Assembly (NCBI GenBank): GCA_009733575.1
Contig: ML769438.1
Span: forward strand, 62,001 to 126,000
Source of the DNA: Gymnopus androsaceus JB14
Taxonomy: Eukaryota; Basidiomycota; Agaricomycetes; Agaricales; Omphalotaceae
DNA length: 64,000 nucleotides
Direction: 5' to 3'
Every line of letters begins with the position of its first letter. The first letter of the stretch is position 1. This document shows positions 23,126 through 35,346 of this stretch, piece after piece. The notes beneath the pieces were generated by a model. It was not told where the DNA came from, ran no database searches, and worked only from the letters and a program-made list of their open reading frames with translations. The position numbers and the translations under genes are program-made.

Positions 23126-25820
23126 TATGCAAAACAAACTTGCACATCCTTACCATGCTTCTTTGCAATGGCTTCCACAGAGTGTTTGTACTTGGCCTCA
23201 GCTGCCATCAGCTCATCCCGGACCTCTTTACCCAAACAAGCAGACTGTGCCATTCCCCTTTCCCCCTCCTCCTTCTCTTCATCATCATCCTCTTCATCTT
23301 CATCAACATCTTCATCAACATCTTCTACTTTATCATCCATTGCAAAATTTGTTGCAAAACAAAGTCACACAGGGGATGGTCTCACTGGACTGCTTTTGTA
23401 GCTGACCAGAGGGTGTTTCAGCTGCTCCTTCCCTGACTTCAGAACTTTCAATTTTGTCTTTGCGGGTTCCATGGACCCCACACCAACCAGGTTTTCCACT
23501 GGGGGTTTGTGATTGCCTTGCTTGTTCCCCGACTTGTCCACTACACTCTTCTTTGCAGGTGACTGCATCCCTGGTACACCTTTTTCTTCCAGATGGGGAT
23601 CCTGATTGCTGTTTTTCAGACATTCTTGCCTGGCTTCCAGATAGGTGCCGTAGGGTTTAAAGTACTGCTTGAGATTAGCAGGAATGGGAGGCAGGGGCGC
23701 TTTGACTGAGATGGCCCAATATTGTTCATTATAATGCTGCACTACTGCCAATTTGGTCTGCATCCATTGTACCCTCTGTTCAGCTTCTGCAGGCTTCTCT
23801 CCAAGACCAGATATATCTACACAGGATTTGACACTTGCAGCCACTTGATCATTGACATCAGAAGCCTTCTGAAGCAGTTTTTGTTTGGAAATTTTGCGAC
23901 ACTGAGTCTTGATATGATTGTACTCCACCTGCAGCACCCAGTCGGTCATCAATTCATTCAAAGCATCGGCAAAGTTCTCGTGGATGCGGGTGTATTCATT
24001 GAAGCTGGACAGAAAAGCCCAAGCACGCAGCTCTAAATTATACTCCATGGGAAAAGCGTCTTTGGCAATATCATTACCCAAATGCAATTGGGCCAAGGTA
24101 TGAAAAGATGCCCCAAGCCTCCAAACCGCAGCTTGTACTTCCTGTGGATTCCCTACACATTGATTGCACATGTCCTCATCCTCTGCCACATCCTCTTGAA
24201 CCACAGTGGTTGCGATACTCTCCCAGTGATCCCGTGCACCCCCCTGCAATTCATTGTACTGATACCTGTCCACCCAGCGCAGATACTGGCGTGCATTAAA
24301 GCTTTTGCAATCCACATCAGGCTCCTATGCCTGACATGACATGAACATCCTCCGCTCAAGCTCCAAGCTCACAAGATGCGCCAAGCATGGGTTAACAGAT
24401 GCAGCTCGCATCATTGCCTGTTTATCCGCCTCTCAATGCCATTCACACTCCTTATCATCTGGCTCGCCCTCATTGTCCTCATCATCCGAGAACTGGGGTA
24501 ACTGCTTGCCCGCCGCTTTGTATTGTACATCTGGTGCTCCTACTGGCACCTCCGCTTTCGCATCTTGTCCTACTGGTGCCTCCGCTTCTGCTTTATCTCC
24601 CCCCCGACTCAGAACCTGCTCAAAGGCCATCTGGGCCTGCACTCTCGCACTCTGATATTCTGTCAATGAGGCCTTTCTTGCTAGCAAGTGCTGCAAGTCA
24701 TGAGTATCCTCTGGAAGGGCAGGCCCACTGTATTTCTTTCCAAGTCTTTCAAAATCGACTACCAGTTTATCCTGGATTTGAAAAGCAGAAGATGTGTCAA
24801 TGTCAAAGACCCTGCGATATAATGCATGGTCTTCTTTCAATTCTTTTCTGAGATTCTCCATGATTTCAGCCTCTGTCACTACGTTTCGCCATGCAACAGT
24901 CGCAGTGTGACAGGAATCCTTGTAAAATTCCAAGTTTCAATGGCGTACCAAGACACGGGCATCATATATGTTCAAAGCCTCCCCTGTGAACTCTCAACAT
25001 TTTGAGATTATGCCATCATCAGAAGTATCTAAAGCTGACGTCGCCACCACTGCATTGTATATATTTGCCTGGTTGATTACTTTCCAATTTTCCTCTCTTT
25101 CCGATTCACATAATAAATTGATCTCTCAATCAGCTTTGTGGGCCTCGCGTAGCAGCTTTTGAATCATAGTAAGTTCTGTTTCAGGAAGTAATGGTGGCAA
25201 TACCGAGGGCACAGTAATGCAGCTAAAGGTGGGTGGTCACCCAATGAGGTGAGAGTCTTGAAGGGCAACAGATTCCCTTCATCATGCACAGGCAAAGACG
25301 CAACACGGTGATTGGGCAAACCAGTAGTCTGTTTAGTGCGCACTAAGGCTGCAGGAGGAGACATAACTTGGCAATTGGGCAAACCAATAGTCCGTTTATT
25401 ACGCAATAGAGCTGTGGGATGACGAGGAACACCAGACATTTTGTTTTTCATGGAAGGAGTTGTGATCTCTACATAGGGAATCACGTTGCGAGCCTTGACC
25501 AATGGCGAACTAACAGGTAGAGCTCTCTTCTTCATTGGACTGGGAGGTTGTGATGCACTATCTGATACCGTGGAACTCCGGAGATCCAAGCCACCCGCAT
25601 CCTGTTCTTGTTCCTGCTCATCCGCCTCAACATCTACCACCTCAACATCTATCTTTCTCTTCCGCCCCGCTTTCATCTCCTGCTGATGTTGGGCCTCTGA
25701 CAACAAAGGAATCAAAACTGCAATCTTGTTGCTACGGGTGATGCGAGTTGTCTTTACCCAGCATGGTCCTGTTTTTACACTAGAGCACATTTTGACCTTT
25801 GGTTTGCTTGGTTTCTTTTT

Positions 25821-26795
25821 CATCAGCAAAAATGCTCTGGGCCTGAGATAGCCTAGGTAGCCTGGGTGACCTGAGATTACCCTAGAGATCAACCTCAGGT
25901 AGCCTGGGCAACCTGGGTGACCAGGGCAACTCAGGTTAATGGAGACTACCCTCTAGGGTACCCTGAAGTCACCCCATAGGGCTAACCTGGGTGAACCTGA
26001 GGAAGCCTGAGGAAACCTGAGCAACCTGAGGCAACCTGAGACAGTCTGAAACTTGGTTTAATTTTATACAACCTAAAGAGCCTAAATAACTTCGGGTTTT
26101 AAGCTATTAAATATATAGATGTTCTGTAATCAAAAGCAGACATTCCACTTGCTTGATAAATCATCTATAGATCAAAGTTGTAAGTAATTGCGCGAAATAA
26201 GCGCTTAAATAAGCGCCGAACCGCGTGGGCGCCTGTGAACTGCATACAATCAAAAACCTGTTGATGGGGTCAAATCATATTCATCAAGAATATAACAGAT
26301 TACCTCCTAAGCTTGCTACACTTAAACATGAGTCTGAATAACTTCAGTGAGCTGTTCCGAGATGTAAGTTAAGGTCAATAAGATATTAAGAAGCTTCTTC
26401 TAATAAGAATACATTAAGTGAGTCCAATAAGAACAATGAAATAGTATAAGTTGAGCAACATTGAGTGATAAGACTAAGTATAAAGACAGGTGAATAATGA
26501 GATAACTAAGATGTTTTTTAGATACCACTACTTATGATAGGCACCCTCAGGCTACCTCAGGTTACCTCAGGTTGCTCAGGCAGCCTCAGGTTTACTCAGG
26601 TTCACTCAGGGTAGCTCAGGGTAGCTCAGGCTACCTCAGGTTGACATAGGTTACCTATAACCACCTGAAAAGGCCAAGGAAAAAGGGATAAACCTGGATG
26701 ACCTGGGCAGCCTAGGTGACCTAGGCTTCCTAGGTAGCCTAGGCACCCAAAGGAAAGCCTTTGATAACCCAGGGCCCAGACCATTTTTGCTGATG
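25821..26795. mobile_element. CATCAGCAAAA-type TIR element, member C (975 bp)
   Basis: Starts CATCAGCAAAAATGCTCTGG and ends with the near reverse complement (CCAGACCATTTTTGCTGATG). TT flanks both ends (25819-25820, 26796-26797). The interior has many CCTGAGGTAACCTGAGG-like words near both ends in inverted orientation and an AT-rich centre. No transposase was found. Excision with one TT rejoins the reading frame of the host gene. Confidence 0.85.
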
Positions 26796-26812
26796 TTAGT
26801 CTTCCCTGTCAT

Positions 26813-27339
26813 CTGTATTAACATGATGTTAGTTACTGTTCTCATCAATTGCAAGAGAAAATGACAATAAATAAATAAATCAAAGTCCCTCGCCACTGCT
26901 TCTTAGATACTGCGGCCTTGGGCCTTGCCAGCGCGTTCAGAGACTCAGATTCATTGCTTCGCATAGTGCTAAACCTACATTAAGAGTGAAAAAAAACTTA
27001 CAGTTGACCTGAATGAACATTGAGAGTAAGGCAAAAAATATCATATGCTCAGGCATACATACAGGATGCAGCGGTCGAGCTGCTGAGCACTAATGTTACG
27101 CGCTTAAACTAGTTTAATGTTGTTGCAGACGCATTACAATGGGTGTGTTGAACGCGTTTTATATCAAAATAATGTATATACAGTGTAATATTTACAAAAT
27201 TAAAACTAAGATCTAATTTCTACAACATCTACAAGATCAATTCTACAATCTGACAAGAAATGAGTTTTACAGTATAAATAAAATACATTGTTTGAAAAGA
27301 GATACAGCACGCCCTACCAATATACAATGTCCAAGATAA
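26813..27339. other. No gene seen (about 530 bp)
   Basis: AT-rich sequence between the degraded gene and the KOW-type pseudogene. It would hold the former's promoter and the latter's 3' flank. No domain, tandem repeat or paired inverted repeat was found. Confidence 0.4.
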
Positions 27340-28515
27340 CTAACTGTAATCCAGGGCTTGTAAACCCTTCACCAAATTTTGTCCTTGCTTTTTCTGTTTG
27401 TCCGTGATCGCAATAACCAGAAGATTTTTTCTGTCGACATAAAACACCGCCTTTTCAGAGTCATTGAATGTCTCAATCCACATATTACTCACGCAATTTT
27501 TGTCCTTGGTCAATGAGATAGCGCGGACAACAAAATTGTAATCATTAGAGTCATGCGCAGCCGTTCATTTACATCCTACTTGGTGGAAATTTTACCTAGA
27601 TATGGCCCCCGAGCAACCACAAATAGATATTGGCTGGAGTGCAGGTCGCCGACGTCCCATGTGCACCTTTCCATTGAAATTTCAGATGGATCAAGGTTTC
27701 TCCCATATTCTCTTTTATTGAAAGCCATCGAGACTTCTCTGATGACAACACCACCATCGGTGGTGTAGATTTGAACCCGCTCATCAATTCCTCTGACAGT
27801 CGCAATTTTAACATCTTTACCCGCGAGGCTTACCCAAAGCTGGGTGTTGGCAAACCAATACCCAGAGGAATACAAATTCCATGCAACCCCGCCCAGTCTA
27901 AGCTCATCATGCTCCTCACGCATCCAGGCAGGAGTAGAGCCTGGTATTCCATTGATGGAAGGCAATGGAGACGGTTCATGAGGTTCAGAAGGTGGCAAAG
28001 GAGGTCCCATCACAGGTTCAACCGTAGGTATAAATCCGAACTCCCTCTTCGTGCAGGGTGTAAGTGGGTACATAGCCAAGCTTGAAGTTATAGTACGAAT
28101 TAATACCAGGGGGCAGCCAGATAATAGGCTCATGCATCCCGGCAGTTGGGGCAAGATCATGAATGAATCGATGACTATCAACTCGACGGATATCATTGTA
28201 GTCGTATTCAGTGTCTTGGGTAGCCACGCCTTGCACTATATCCAATTGTACTCTTACACCCAGACCACTTTTATACTTGGGGTCTGCATGCATGGACAGG
28301 ATTGTGGCTCGCTGTCCTCTCAGCGCATTGGATCCGAGAACGAGGACATTCAACCCTTTGTATGGCGTTTCCCCAGTGAACATCTGATTCCCAAATTCTG
28401 TGTGATTAGCCACACTGGAGACCACCTGCAGAGCCAACTCATTGACGATTCCAAATTGATCCCGCCACCTCACTGTTGTAGGTAACTCTCTGGGAAGCAG
28501 GCTCATCTGGGACAC
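27340..28515 (-). pseudogene. C-terminal part of a KOW-motif (Spt5-like) multi-copy protein
   Basis: The N-terminal part visible is PRELPTTVRWRDQFGIVN. A KOW-like stretch follows (KGLNVLVLGSNALRGQRATI, then KSGLGVRVQLD). The C-terminal part has WVSLAGKDVKIATVRG, TTDGGVVIREVSMAFNKREY and ARGPYLGK. The last exon (VVRAISLTKDKNC, VFYVDRKNLLVIAITDKQKK) ends at TAG 27342-27340. KOW motifs bind nucleic acid or the transcription machinery in Spt5. The role of these mushroom paralogues is unknown to me. After PYLGK the frame is lost by one nucleotide, and a TGA follows where CGA is likely. The 5' part is missing beyond about 28530. It resembles families that are often multi-copy and TE-associated. Confidence 0.55.
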
Positions 28516-29117
28516 ATACTGTGGCGGTGAAAATTAACCGAACACGCAAAATGTCACCTTGTAACGGCCATAGCGGGGCGAATGGTACATATTAGAATTT
28601 GTGTTTGGGGGCAATATTGTAGCCCTTTCGAATCCGCAGATGGTCCACTTTTTACGTTTGAGAAATATTTACAAATGGTAGAGTTATAGGTCAATATGTA
28701 CAAAGCATCAAATTTTATGATGTAATTTTTGTGAATTTTGACTCTAATGAGCTTTTTTCAATGTGTTCCTAAGCTTTTCTTGTGATTATTTTTGTACAGG
28801 ACTACTATTGGGACCATAAGGCTCTTATATTATGGCTTAAACCCAGAAGGAACATGCCATATTGATACATCAATTGAGGATGTTTATTTTTACCTGAAAT
28901 TACAATAGCAGATGAATGAGGGCAAATCATGGGAAGGATTAGTGGGTGATTCTATAGCATTTTGAGTCCTAAATTGATCCCAATTCACAGAATTAAATAA
29001 TATAGGAAATTCATTGAATTATAGCTTAAGAAACTTCAAGTAGCAATTTTTCCGGGGTAATTTCAAATTTAATGGCCTTAATTTGAATGTTTTTGAACCT
29101 TTTCTGCTGATGTTTTT
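28516..29117. other. AT-rich stretch between pseudogene and gypsy copy 2
   Basis: No gene. It starts near a TGTAACGG at 28559 that resembles an LTR start, but no matching end or target duplication was found. Homology to gypsy copy 1 begins only at about 29118. Confidence 0.35.
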
Positions 29118-31712
29118 TTTCATCCGATCCTCAAATTCACCCGCGGGAGCACCGGTCCTATTTGCAAAGAAGAAGGACAGAACTCTGCAACTTTGTGTAG
29201 ATTATTGGGCACTCAACAAACTCACCCGAAAGAACAGGTATCCCTTACCACTCATCGGTACACTAGTTGACCAATTGCGGAAGGCAAAAATCTTCACAAA
29301 GATCGACTTGCAGGCGGGATACAATAATGTGCGAATAGCGGAAAGTCACGAATGGAAGACAGCCTTTAGAACTCGTTATGGATCATACGAGTACTTGGTC
29401 ATGCCATTTGGATTGACAAACACTCCGTCCGCCTTCCAATTCTTCATGAACAACATCTTCCATGATATGGTGGATATTTGCGCCATGGTATACCTAGACA
29501 ATATCCTTATCTACTCAATGGACAAGGAATCACATACTCAACATGTGAGGAAAGTACTTGAAAGGCTGCGGGAGAACAATTTGCATGCAAAACCAGAAAA
29601 GTGCAACTTCCATACACGCATAGTGGAATACCTGGGAGTCATAATATTGCCCAACGGAGTGGCCATGGACCCCAAGAAGGTCGACACAATCCTCTCGTGG
29701 CCCACACCTAAGAACATAAAGGAGCTGCAAGGATTCCTGGGGTTTGCAAACTTCTATAGATGATTCATCGATAACTACTCTGGCATCACAAAAGTCCTCA
29801 CCCGCCTCCTTAAAAAGGGAAACTATTGGAAATGGACACAAGAGTGCCAACGTGTCTTCGACGTACTGAAGGGGGCATTTGTGGAAGCTCCCATACTTGC
29901 GCTTGCGCACTTCAACCCCGACCTCCCAATTATAATGGAATGTGACACGTCAGATTGGGCAATAGCGGGAATCCTGTCGCAATTGGACCCAAAGTCGGGA
30001 GAGATCCACCCAATAGCGTTCTTTGCACGAGGGATGATTGACGCTGAGCTCAACTACAACATCTACGACAAAGAGCTCTTAGCCATTGTGGAGGGGTTTA
30101 AACAGTGGAGAGCGTACTGCAAGGGATCCCGCTTCCGAATACAAGTATACTCGGATCACAACAACTTGCAATACTTCACCATGACAAAGGTACTTACAAG
30201 AAGACAAGCACGTTGGTCCGAAACCCTCTCAGCCTACGACTATACTATCAACTATCAGCCAGGGACGCTTGGGGCGAAACCGGATGCCCTAACTCGCAGA
30301 GCGGACGTATATCCAAAATGAGGAGCAGAACTGGCTCACGCTAAATTGGTTAACAAAGAAATTCTTATTCCACCCGACCGCTTAAACGCTTCAGTCATAA
30401 ACCCAACGCAACAAGGATTCACCAGTCTGGCAATGGAAGATGTGACTCTAGCCAGATTACGAAACGCACCATCTGACAATCACATCAAAAAATTCAGATC
30501 AGGAGGTTCAGAAGGAAAAGTGGAAGGGGAAAAGTGGGCGGATGGTGTGGTGAGGAGAGGGGAAAATATATACGTACCCTTGATGGAATTGTTTCATCCG
30601 GAAATCATCAAGAAGTTCCATAACCTTAAAAACAGATTCTACCCAAACCGCAGAAACACATTGGGGCTAGTCATGCAGCAATATTACTGGCCAGGAATGG
30701 CCAGGGACGTACGACTAAGGATGGACAGGGGTAGGGGTCAACCCGGGGTTTTTGACCCAAGGGTATAGAGGGTAAGGGTAGGGGTTGAAGCCTTCAAAAC
30801 CCTCCCTTTTTAAATTGATGATATACACATCTCATGATGTCCTATGATCTTCAACTCATCCATAAGGATGTTTTCAAGTGTTATTATATCTATTTTACCC
30901 AAAGCCTCATGAGTGGTACATCATTCTGTCCAAAACCCTTAGAAAAACTGGAGGTTTGAAGGGTAAGGGTATGGAGGGTAAGGGTGAGGTTAGGGCCATT
31001 CCAACCCAGGGGTTCACCCCTGTCCATCCTTACGTACGACAACATGTACGAGACTGCAAGGAGTGCAAAAGGGGGAGGAGTTGGGCAATGAGCTTGAAAG
31101 AAGAGCAAACCCAACCCAGCGAACGTCTCGCAGCAGTAGTCCCGCTCAACGAGGCTTCACTGATAGAGTGGGTGAGGGAAGCTTGTTCCGACACCTACAT
31201 GAAGGAAAAGGCCAAGGAGATAAGAGACAGATGAGAGCTGGAAGTAGTGGTAGACAAAGGGCTTCTAAGAAGGGGGGGGAGGATCTATGTACCCCAGGTG
31301 GGGAGACTTCGGGCGGACATCATTCAGGCATACCATGACCATCCGCTACGAGGTCATCCGGGTGAACAGAAAACCAGGAAACTGGTATCTCAACTGCTCT
31401 ACTGAAGGGGTATGTCGGACGATGTCCAAAACTACGTTACGGGTTGCCACAACTGCGCCAGAGCAAAATCACAACGGCACAAACCCTTTGGACTATTAAA
31501 ACCCCTCCCGATAGGGGAACGACCCTGGGACTCCATATCTTTCGATCACATCGTCCAACTTCCGAAGACCCAGGGAGAGGAAGCATTCGACGCCGTCCTG
31601 GTAGTGGTTTGCCGCTTAACAAAACAAGCAATTTACATCCCGTGTTACATGACCGATAAAGCTAAGGACTTCGCGGACTTATTCATTACCCACGTATTCG
31701 CGAAACACGGGC
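29118..31712 (+). mobile_element. Ty3/gypsy fragment, copy 2 (RT to integrase start)
   Basis: Contains the RT core ([45 protein letters not shown]), RNase H (MECDTSDWAIAGILSQLDP, KELLAIVEGFKQWRAY) and both H2C2-like modules (CKEC and CHNC). The integrase start is WDSISFDHIVQLP, with the first catalytic Asp intact. It is truncated left at about 29118 and right at about 31712, within the integrase. In-frame stops occur at 29761-29763, 30319-30321 and 31232-31234. The first two replace codons where Gln/Arg stands in copy 1. A 317-bp MITE splits the first zinc-binding module. Confidence 0.88.
30716..31032. mobile_element. hAT-like MITE (317 bp) in gypsy copy 2
   Basis: Starts TAAGGATGGACAGGGGT and ends ACCCCTGTCCATCCTTA. 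It is flanked by CGTACGAC at 30708-30715 and 31033-31040, a perfect 8-bp target duplication. 8-bp duplications and TA/CA-rich G-containing ends fit hAT elements. Gypsy copy 1 (reverse complement near 8885) shows the empty site, with no such insertion between MARD and QHVRDCKEC. No coding capacity. Confidence 0.88.
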
Positions 31713-32463
31713 TGTACCTATCGCACCAGGGACAATTGATGTACAGTATATAAGATTAACTTCAATACCTCGAAAGCGGATCGACTCCTTGGGATCCAAT
31801 ACCGCACAAAGGAGGAGACACTGAAGGATACTTTTGCTGATTACGAGGCACGTGGATGGTAATACTCCAAGTAGAATGTTTTTTAGTTGGATGAATCAAC
31901 CCGCAATTTCCTCGTTACATGCCACCATTAGTCGTTCTCGTGGGGGAAGCCATAGAGTAGTCTCGATCCAACATGCGCGCTGGATTTAGAAGTTCTATAA
32001 CAGGCTAGTGTACAGGGTAATAGTGACAAAGTAAGTGTTTACAATTAACATATCTCGAGTCAATACTAATGAATAACAACAGCTACTGCAGGCGGGCTCG
32101 TTGTCTTCGTCCTTCTCCTTCTCATCCTCCCCACCCTCTTCTTCAAGGTTGCATTATTAGTGCCCTTGCGCCAGGTTTCGTAGCGCCATCTACCTATGGT
32201 TCTCCATTAAATACAGCATGGCTCTGGAGACACCTCCATCCGCATTCCGAATGGCCTTTAACAAAAGCACCAATCCTGGCTTCATAAATACGCTCGGGAT
32301 CCACTGCCGTAGGGATATCGTTACTGTCTTTCTCCTTAACCCAATCTAGATCAAGTAATCAAAGCACAGCACTTTAGGTCAGTCTTTTTATCGAAGAAGA
32401 AATAAACAACTAGTTCTAAAGACAAAGCAACGATTCTTTGCAGCAGAGAATGTTCACCATATT
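31713..32463 (-). other. Mostly non-coding, with a short unassigned coding-like tract (32240-32353)
   Basis: Sequence after gypsy copy 2 shows no TE domain. On the minus strand 32353-32240 reads LDWVKEKDSNDIPTAVDPER then IYEARIGAFVK. A shift of one frame gives AIRNADGGVSRAMLYLMENH before a stop. This looks like the last exon of a real but broken gene. I do not recognise the family. Confidence 0.35.
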
Positions 32464-33180
32464 TCAAACCTTGGCAGCTATAATGTCGAGCTTGACGAGG
32501 TCTGGAGCTCCAATCAACAGCTCTTCCGCTGATCCAAAAAGGGCTGCAGCGACCGTTCCAGCGACGTGCGCATTCCTGCCAGCGTCATCGGGGAAGAAGT
32601 CGACAATACCAAACATATTGGTTCCAGGGAACTCAACAGCATACCAGTACGGCGTCGCAGGCTCAGCTTCAATAAGTGGGACAGCGTTCTTAATCCAAAA
32701 TCAAGGTCAGAATTGTCAAATAATACCAATGTTTTGACATACCTTTAGGAAATCTCTGACAGCATCTACCTTCTCGGGCTTCGCTTGGATCAAGAGCCTT
32801 AATCCTTTCGTTACACCGGCCGTGTTGCCCGCACCCCTGATGGGCCTCACAACACTGACCAAGATATCGAGTTTCCCAATCTGCGGGCTAACCCCCAGGC
32901 AATTCTGGTGCATTCTCCATCAACCTCTTGGCAATCTCTCCAGTAAGATGAGCTTGGCGTCCTTCTTCGCCGGCAAAGGTATCAAAGATGGCGTAAATGG
33001 GTGCCAGGTGGATTACTGTCCTCATAGCTAACAGAAAACCATTCTCGGGTGAGGGGCTCGGATGGCACCAAAGAATATCCGGTGAGAAGAAAGTCGGATA
33101 CCGCTTTGGTTTTTTATTCTTTCGCTACGAGAGGCACGAGAAGACCGACGGTGGATGCTTGAAAGCGTAAAAGAGACTTT
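32464..33180 (-). pseudogene. Tandem ABM-domain (antibiotic biosynthesis monooxygenase-like) protein, broken
   Basis: Two ABM-like repeats can be read. The first has GLLVPLVAKE, AVSDFLLTGYSLVPSEPLTR, EWFSVSYEDSNPPGT, AIFDTFAGEEGRQAHLTGEI and NAPELPG. The second has LLIQAKPEKVDAVRDFLK, then after a 54-nt intron (32689-32742, branch-like CTGAC) NAVPLIEAEP, YWYAVEFPG, FGIVDFFPDDAGRNAHVAG and PDLVKLDIIAAK-V-stop. ABM domains are small heme- or cofactor-free oxygenase folds also found in stress proteins. Lesions are a TAA after LVAKE and 1-nt shifts before AIFDTF and after PELPG. The start codon was not determined. Identification is confident from the repeat pattern, but function in this organism is unknown. 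Confidence 0.65.
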
Positions 33181-33477
33181 AGTAAGTGGTCAAGATGCAA
33201 AGTCCGACTACAAATACACATCTTCTTCACTGCTCAGGTTGATAAATCTCACGAATTATTCTGCCCTATCAGGAGTTTAGATGGTAATGCACGCTCAATG
33301 CTACTGTAGCCGAAGGTCGAAGAGACGGAGACGAACAGGTCATTTCCGCTGAAGATAGAATGTTTCAGTGTGAAATTCCATGTATGAGATATAATTACAA
33401 TTGTTTTGAGTATTAGCTGTGTGTAATGTACGACCGACCGACCCATTGTCCCAATGTAGAGAAAAAAAAGCTATAAC

Positions 33478-34537
33478 CTATTGCGATGTAAGCTCAACGT
33501 CGTTCAGGAATTCAGACCACATATCATCCTCGGTTGGCAGCCTGTGATACGCGAACATGGCCCATACCACTGAAACAGCCAGGAGCGCCAATGTATAGAT
33601 GAGTCCGAATACCAGCGCGAAGATAAAGCCGCTGGGGGATAGGGAGCTGTGTCCGTTTCCATGAGCAGACACGGATGTGAATATGGGGATCATAGAGAAT
33701 TTGAGAAAAGAAATTAAAGCGATCAGAGAGCAGTGGATGAAGGCGCAGAACGCGCGATTGTATAAGACGTCGTGGGTGATGATAGGTGCTTCGACTCGAC
33801 CGATTGGTGCTTCAACATCAGCACTGGCCCGAAGTGCATGGCCTGAAGAATATACTGATTGAAGTACTCGCGAAAAGACGTCCTCGGCGTCGCTGATGCA
33901 GTCAACCTGAGCTGAAAATCCTCGTACTTCCCCGCTTCCGATGGCTATATCCAATTTCAGCGGATCCAATATCGCCTGTGTGCAGACCCGAGCGCATGCG
34001 CCGATGCGACGTTTGAGAGTTCGGGTGAAGAAAGCTAAAAGAACGACGAGAGGAGGAAAGATGCAGAATTCTAGTTTGAACTGGGTGAAAATGAGCCAAG
34101 GAATTTGGAAGAGCTGAAAAGTGATGTGGGAGTTGGCAGCAGGTCCTACTGGTTTCCAAGTCGAAAGAAGCTGGCATAGGTCACTGAAGAACAATTAGCG
34201 TGAATAAATTCGGTACGGCGAGATATTCGCCTGAACGAGTAGGATTCGAAGAGATACAGCCATAACATCTCGCCTGCTAGACAAAGCACCGGATGGATGA
34301 GCAACAACAGCAGAATCGTCTATGGAGATTTCATTAATGAAAGGAAAGGAAAGGTAGCGTAGAAGCACTCACTCGAAGCCATACAGAGCTAAGCTTCTTA
34401 ACCCAACGCTTCTTGGTATTCTGAGTTAACGCTAACCATATTTCATATCCCTGAGCTTCCTCAATCCCTTCTTCGAGATCCCGCGCAGAAGCGATGTCGG
34501 CATAAGGATGAAGGGCACGAACAGAAGCAAGTTCCAT
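33478..34537 (-). CDS. Multi-pass membrane protein of unknown function (3 exons)
   Basis: Proposed exons on the minus strand are 34537-34373, 34319-34237 and 34183-33478, joined by GTGAGT...ATAG and GTTCAG...CAG introns of about 53 nt. This gives 317 residues. The N-terminus (MELASVRALHPYADIASARD) is soluble. Exon 2 is strongly hydrophobic (TILLLLLIHPVLCLAGEM). Exon 3 has a membrane segment around FCIFPPLVVLLAFF, a soluble middle, and two C-terminal segments (FCAFIHCSLIALISFLKF and FIFALVFGLIYTLALLAVS) before a short acidic tail (TEDDMWSEFLNDVE). Both junctions keep the frame, so the gene may be intact. I do not recognise the family. The start is the first in-frame ATG of exon 1. Confidence 0.6.
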
Positions 34538-35346
34538 TCCTTCGTGATTGGATTCTGAAGAGCGTTGAATCTAAAGAGCGAAGTGTTAATAACATACTGC
34601 AGCGTTTACCAGATCACTTGCCATGTATGTCGCAGCCTACTTGGTCCACAAAATTAAAAAAGATAATTATTCGACTGTGGAAGATGAGGAAAGAAGAGGA
34701 AACGAGAGTGAGCGGAGATCCTACTCCAGTTTCATGAATGGTAGAGAATAAGGGGCTCTACATTATCACTGTTCCGCGCGCGCGCTATTTGGGTATAATT
34801 CAATACCACGTGAGCTCATATTACGCGCTTTGTAGCGCACTCGAGAACGGCATGGTTCATTTTTTGATTTCCGATGGCTGTAAACGTAATGTCTGATGTC
34901 AAAATGATGTCCATTCGGTTTATGCCGAAATACCGATATGGGCGCTTAGTGACAATCATGTGCAAAGTATTTATGTTGTAGGGTGTGGGCTCTATTAGGC
35001 TCTATTGCTAAGCTAAGAGGTGACTATGATAGACTTGTACAACATTTATAAGTATGATTCCAAATATATGTATGGGTCTGTTAATGTTTGACTAAGGTAT
35101 TGCAGTTTTCTTTTGGTTCCTTATGAGACAGCTTGAAGATATCATAGTCTGCCATATGTCCCTTGGCCTTGGAGCATGCCATCTTCTGAGTTGATTACAG
35201 GACAGGTGCTATACCATACAGATGGATAGATAGAATATATATATATACATGGTGTGACCTCAGGATGTTGAACCTGAGAGAGGAACCATACAGGTTACCC
35301 TGCATCATAAGATTGGACTTTTGTAGCCATAAACTTTTACTGCTGC

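Larger units (their letters stand above)
20651..26812 (-). pseudogene. Degraded multi-exon gene of unknown function, hit by two transposons
   Basis: On the minus strand the protein would start MTGKTKKKPSKP (ATG at 26812-26810). Element C cuts it after the fifth codon, and the frame resumes at 25820. It includes a Lys/Arg/Glu-rich part (RKRKIDVEVVDVEADEQEQ), a helical middle (EAEIMENLRKELKEDHALY, ARKASLTEYQSARVQAQ), ARQYLRWVDRYQYNELQ and an acidic run. A conserved-looking block with ATRRINVWNAF follows, then GAKIDTQCHDLEAM. The last exon has YGEWGDIPLVINHKG and ends in a basic nuclear-localisation-like tail (KKRKRKVQ, AKKKQK). Five in-frame stops at 25126-25128, 24995-24997, 24937-24939, 24433-24435 and 24325-24327 are all explainable as C-to-T changes. 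X copy 2 splits the RRINVWNAF region. From memory it resembles a multi-copy Agaricomycete hypothetical protein. Confidence 0.6.

Noticed and set aside
20651..26812. Idea that the degraded gene is a KDZ-type transposase
   Set aside because: I found none of the catalytic or zinc motifs I associate with that family; left as unknown.
28559..29117. Possible LTR starting TGTAACGG beside gypsy copy 2
   Set aside because: No matching end, no second copy and no target duplication could be found.
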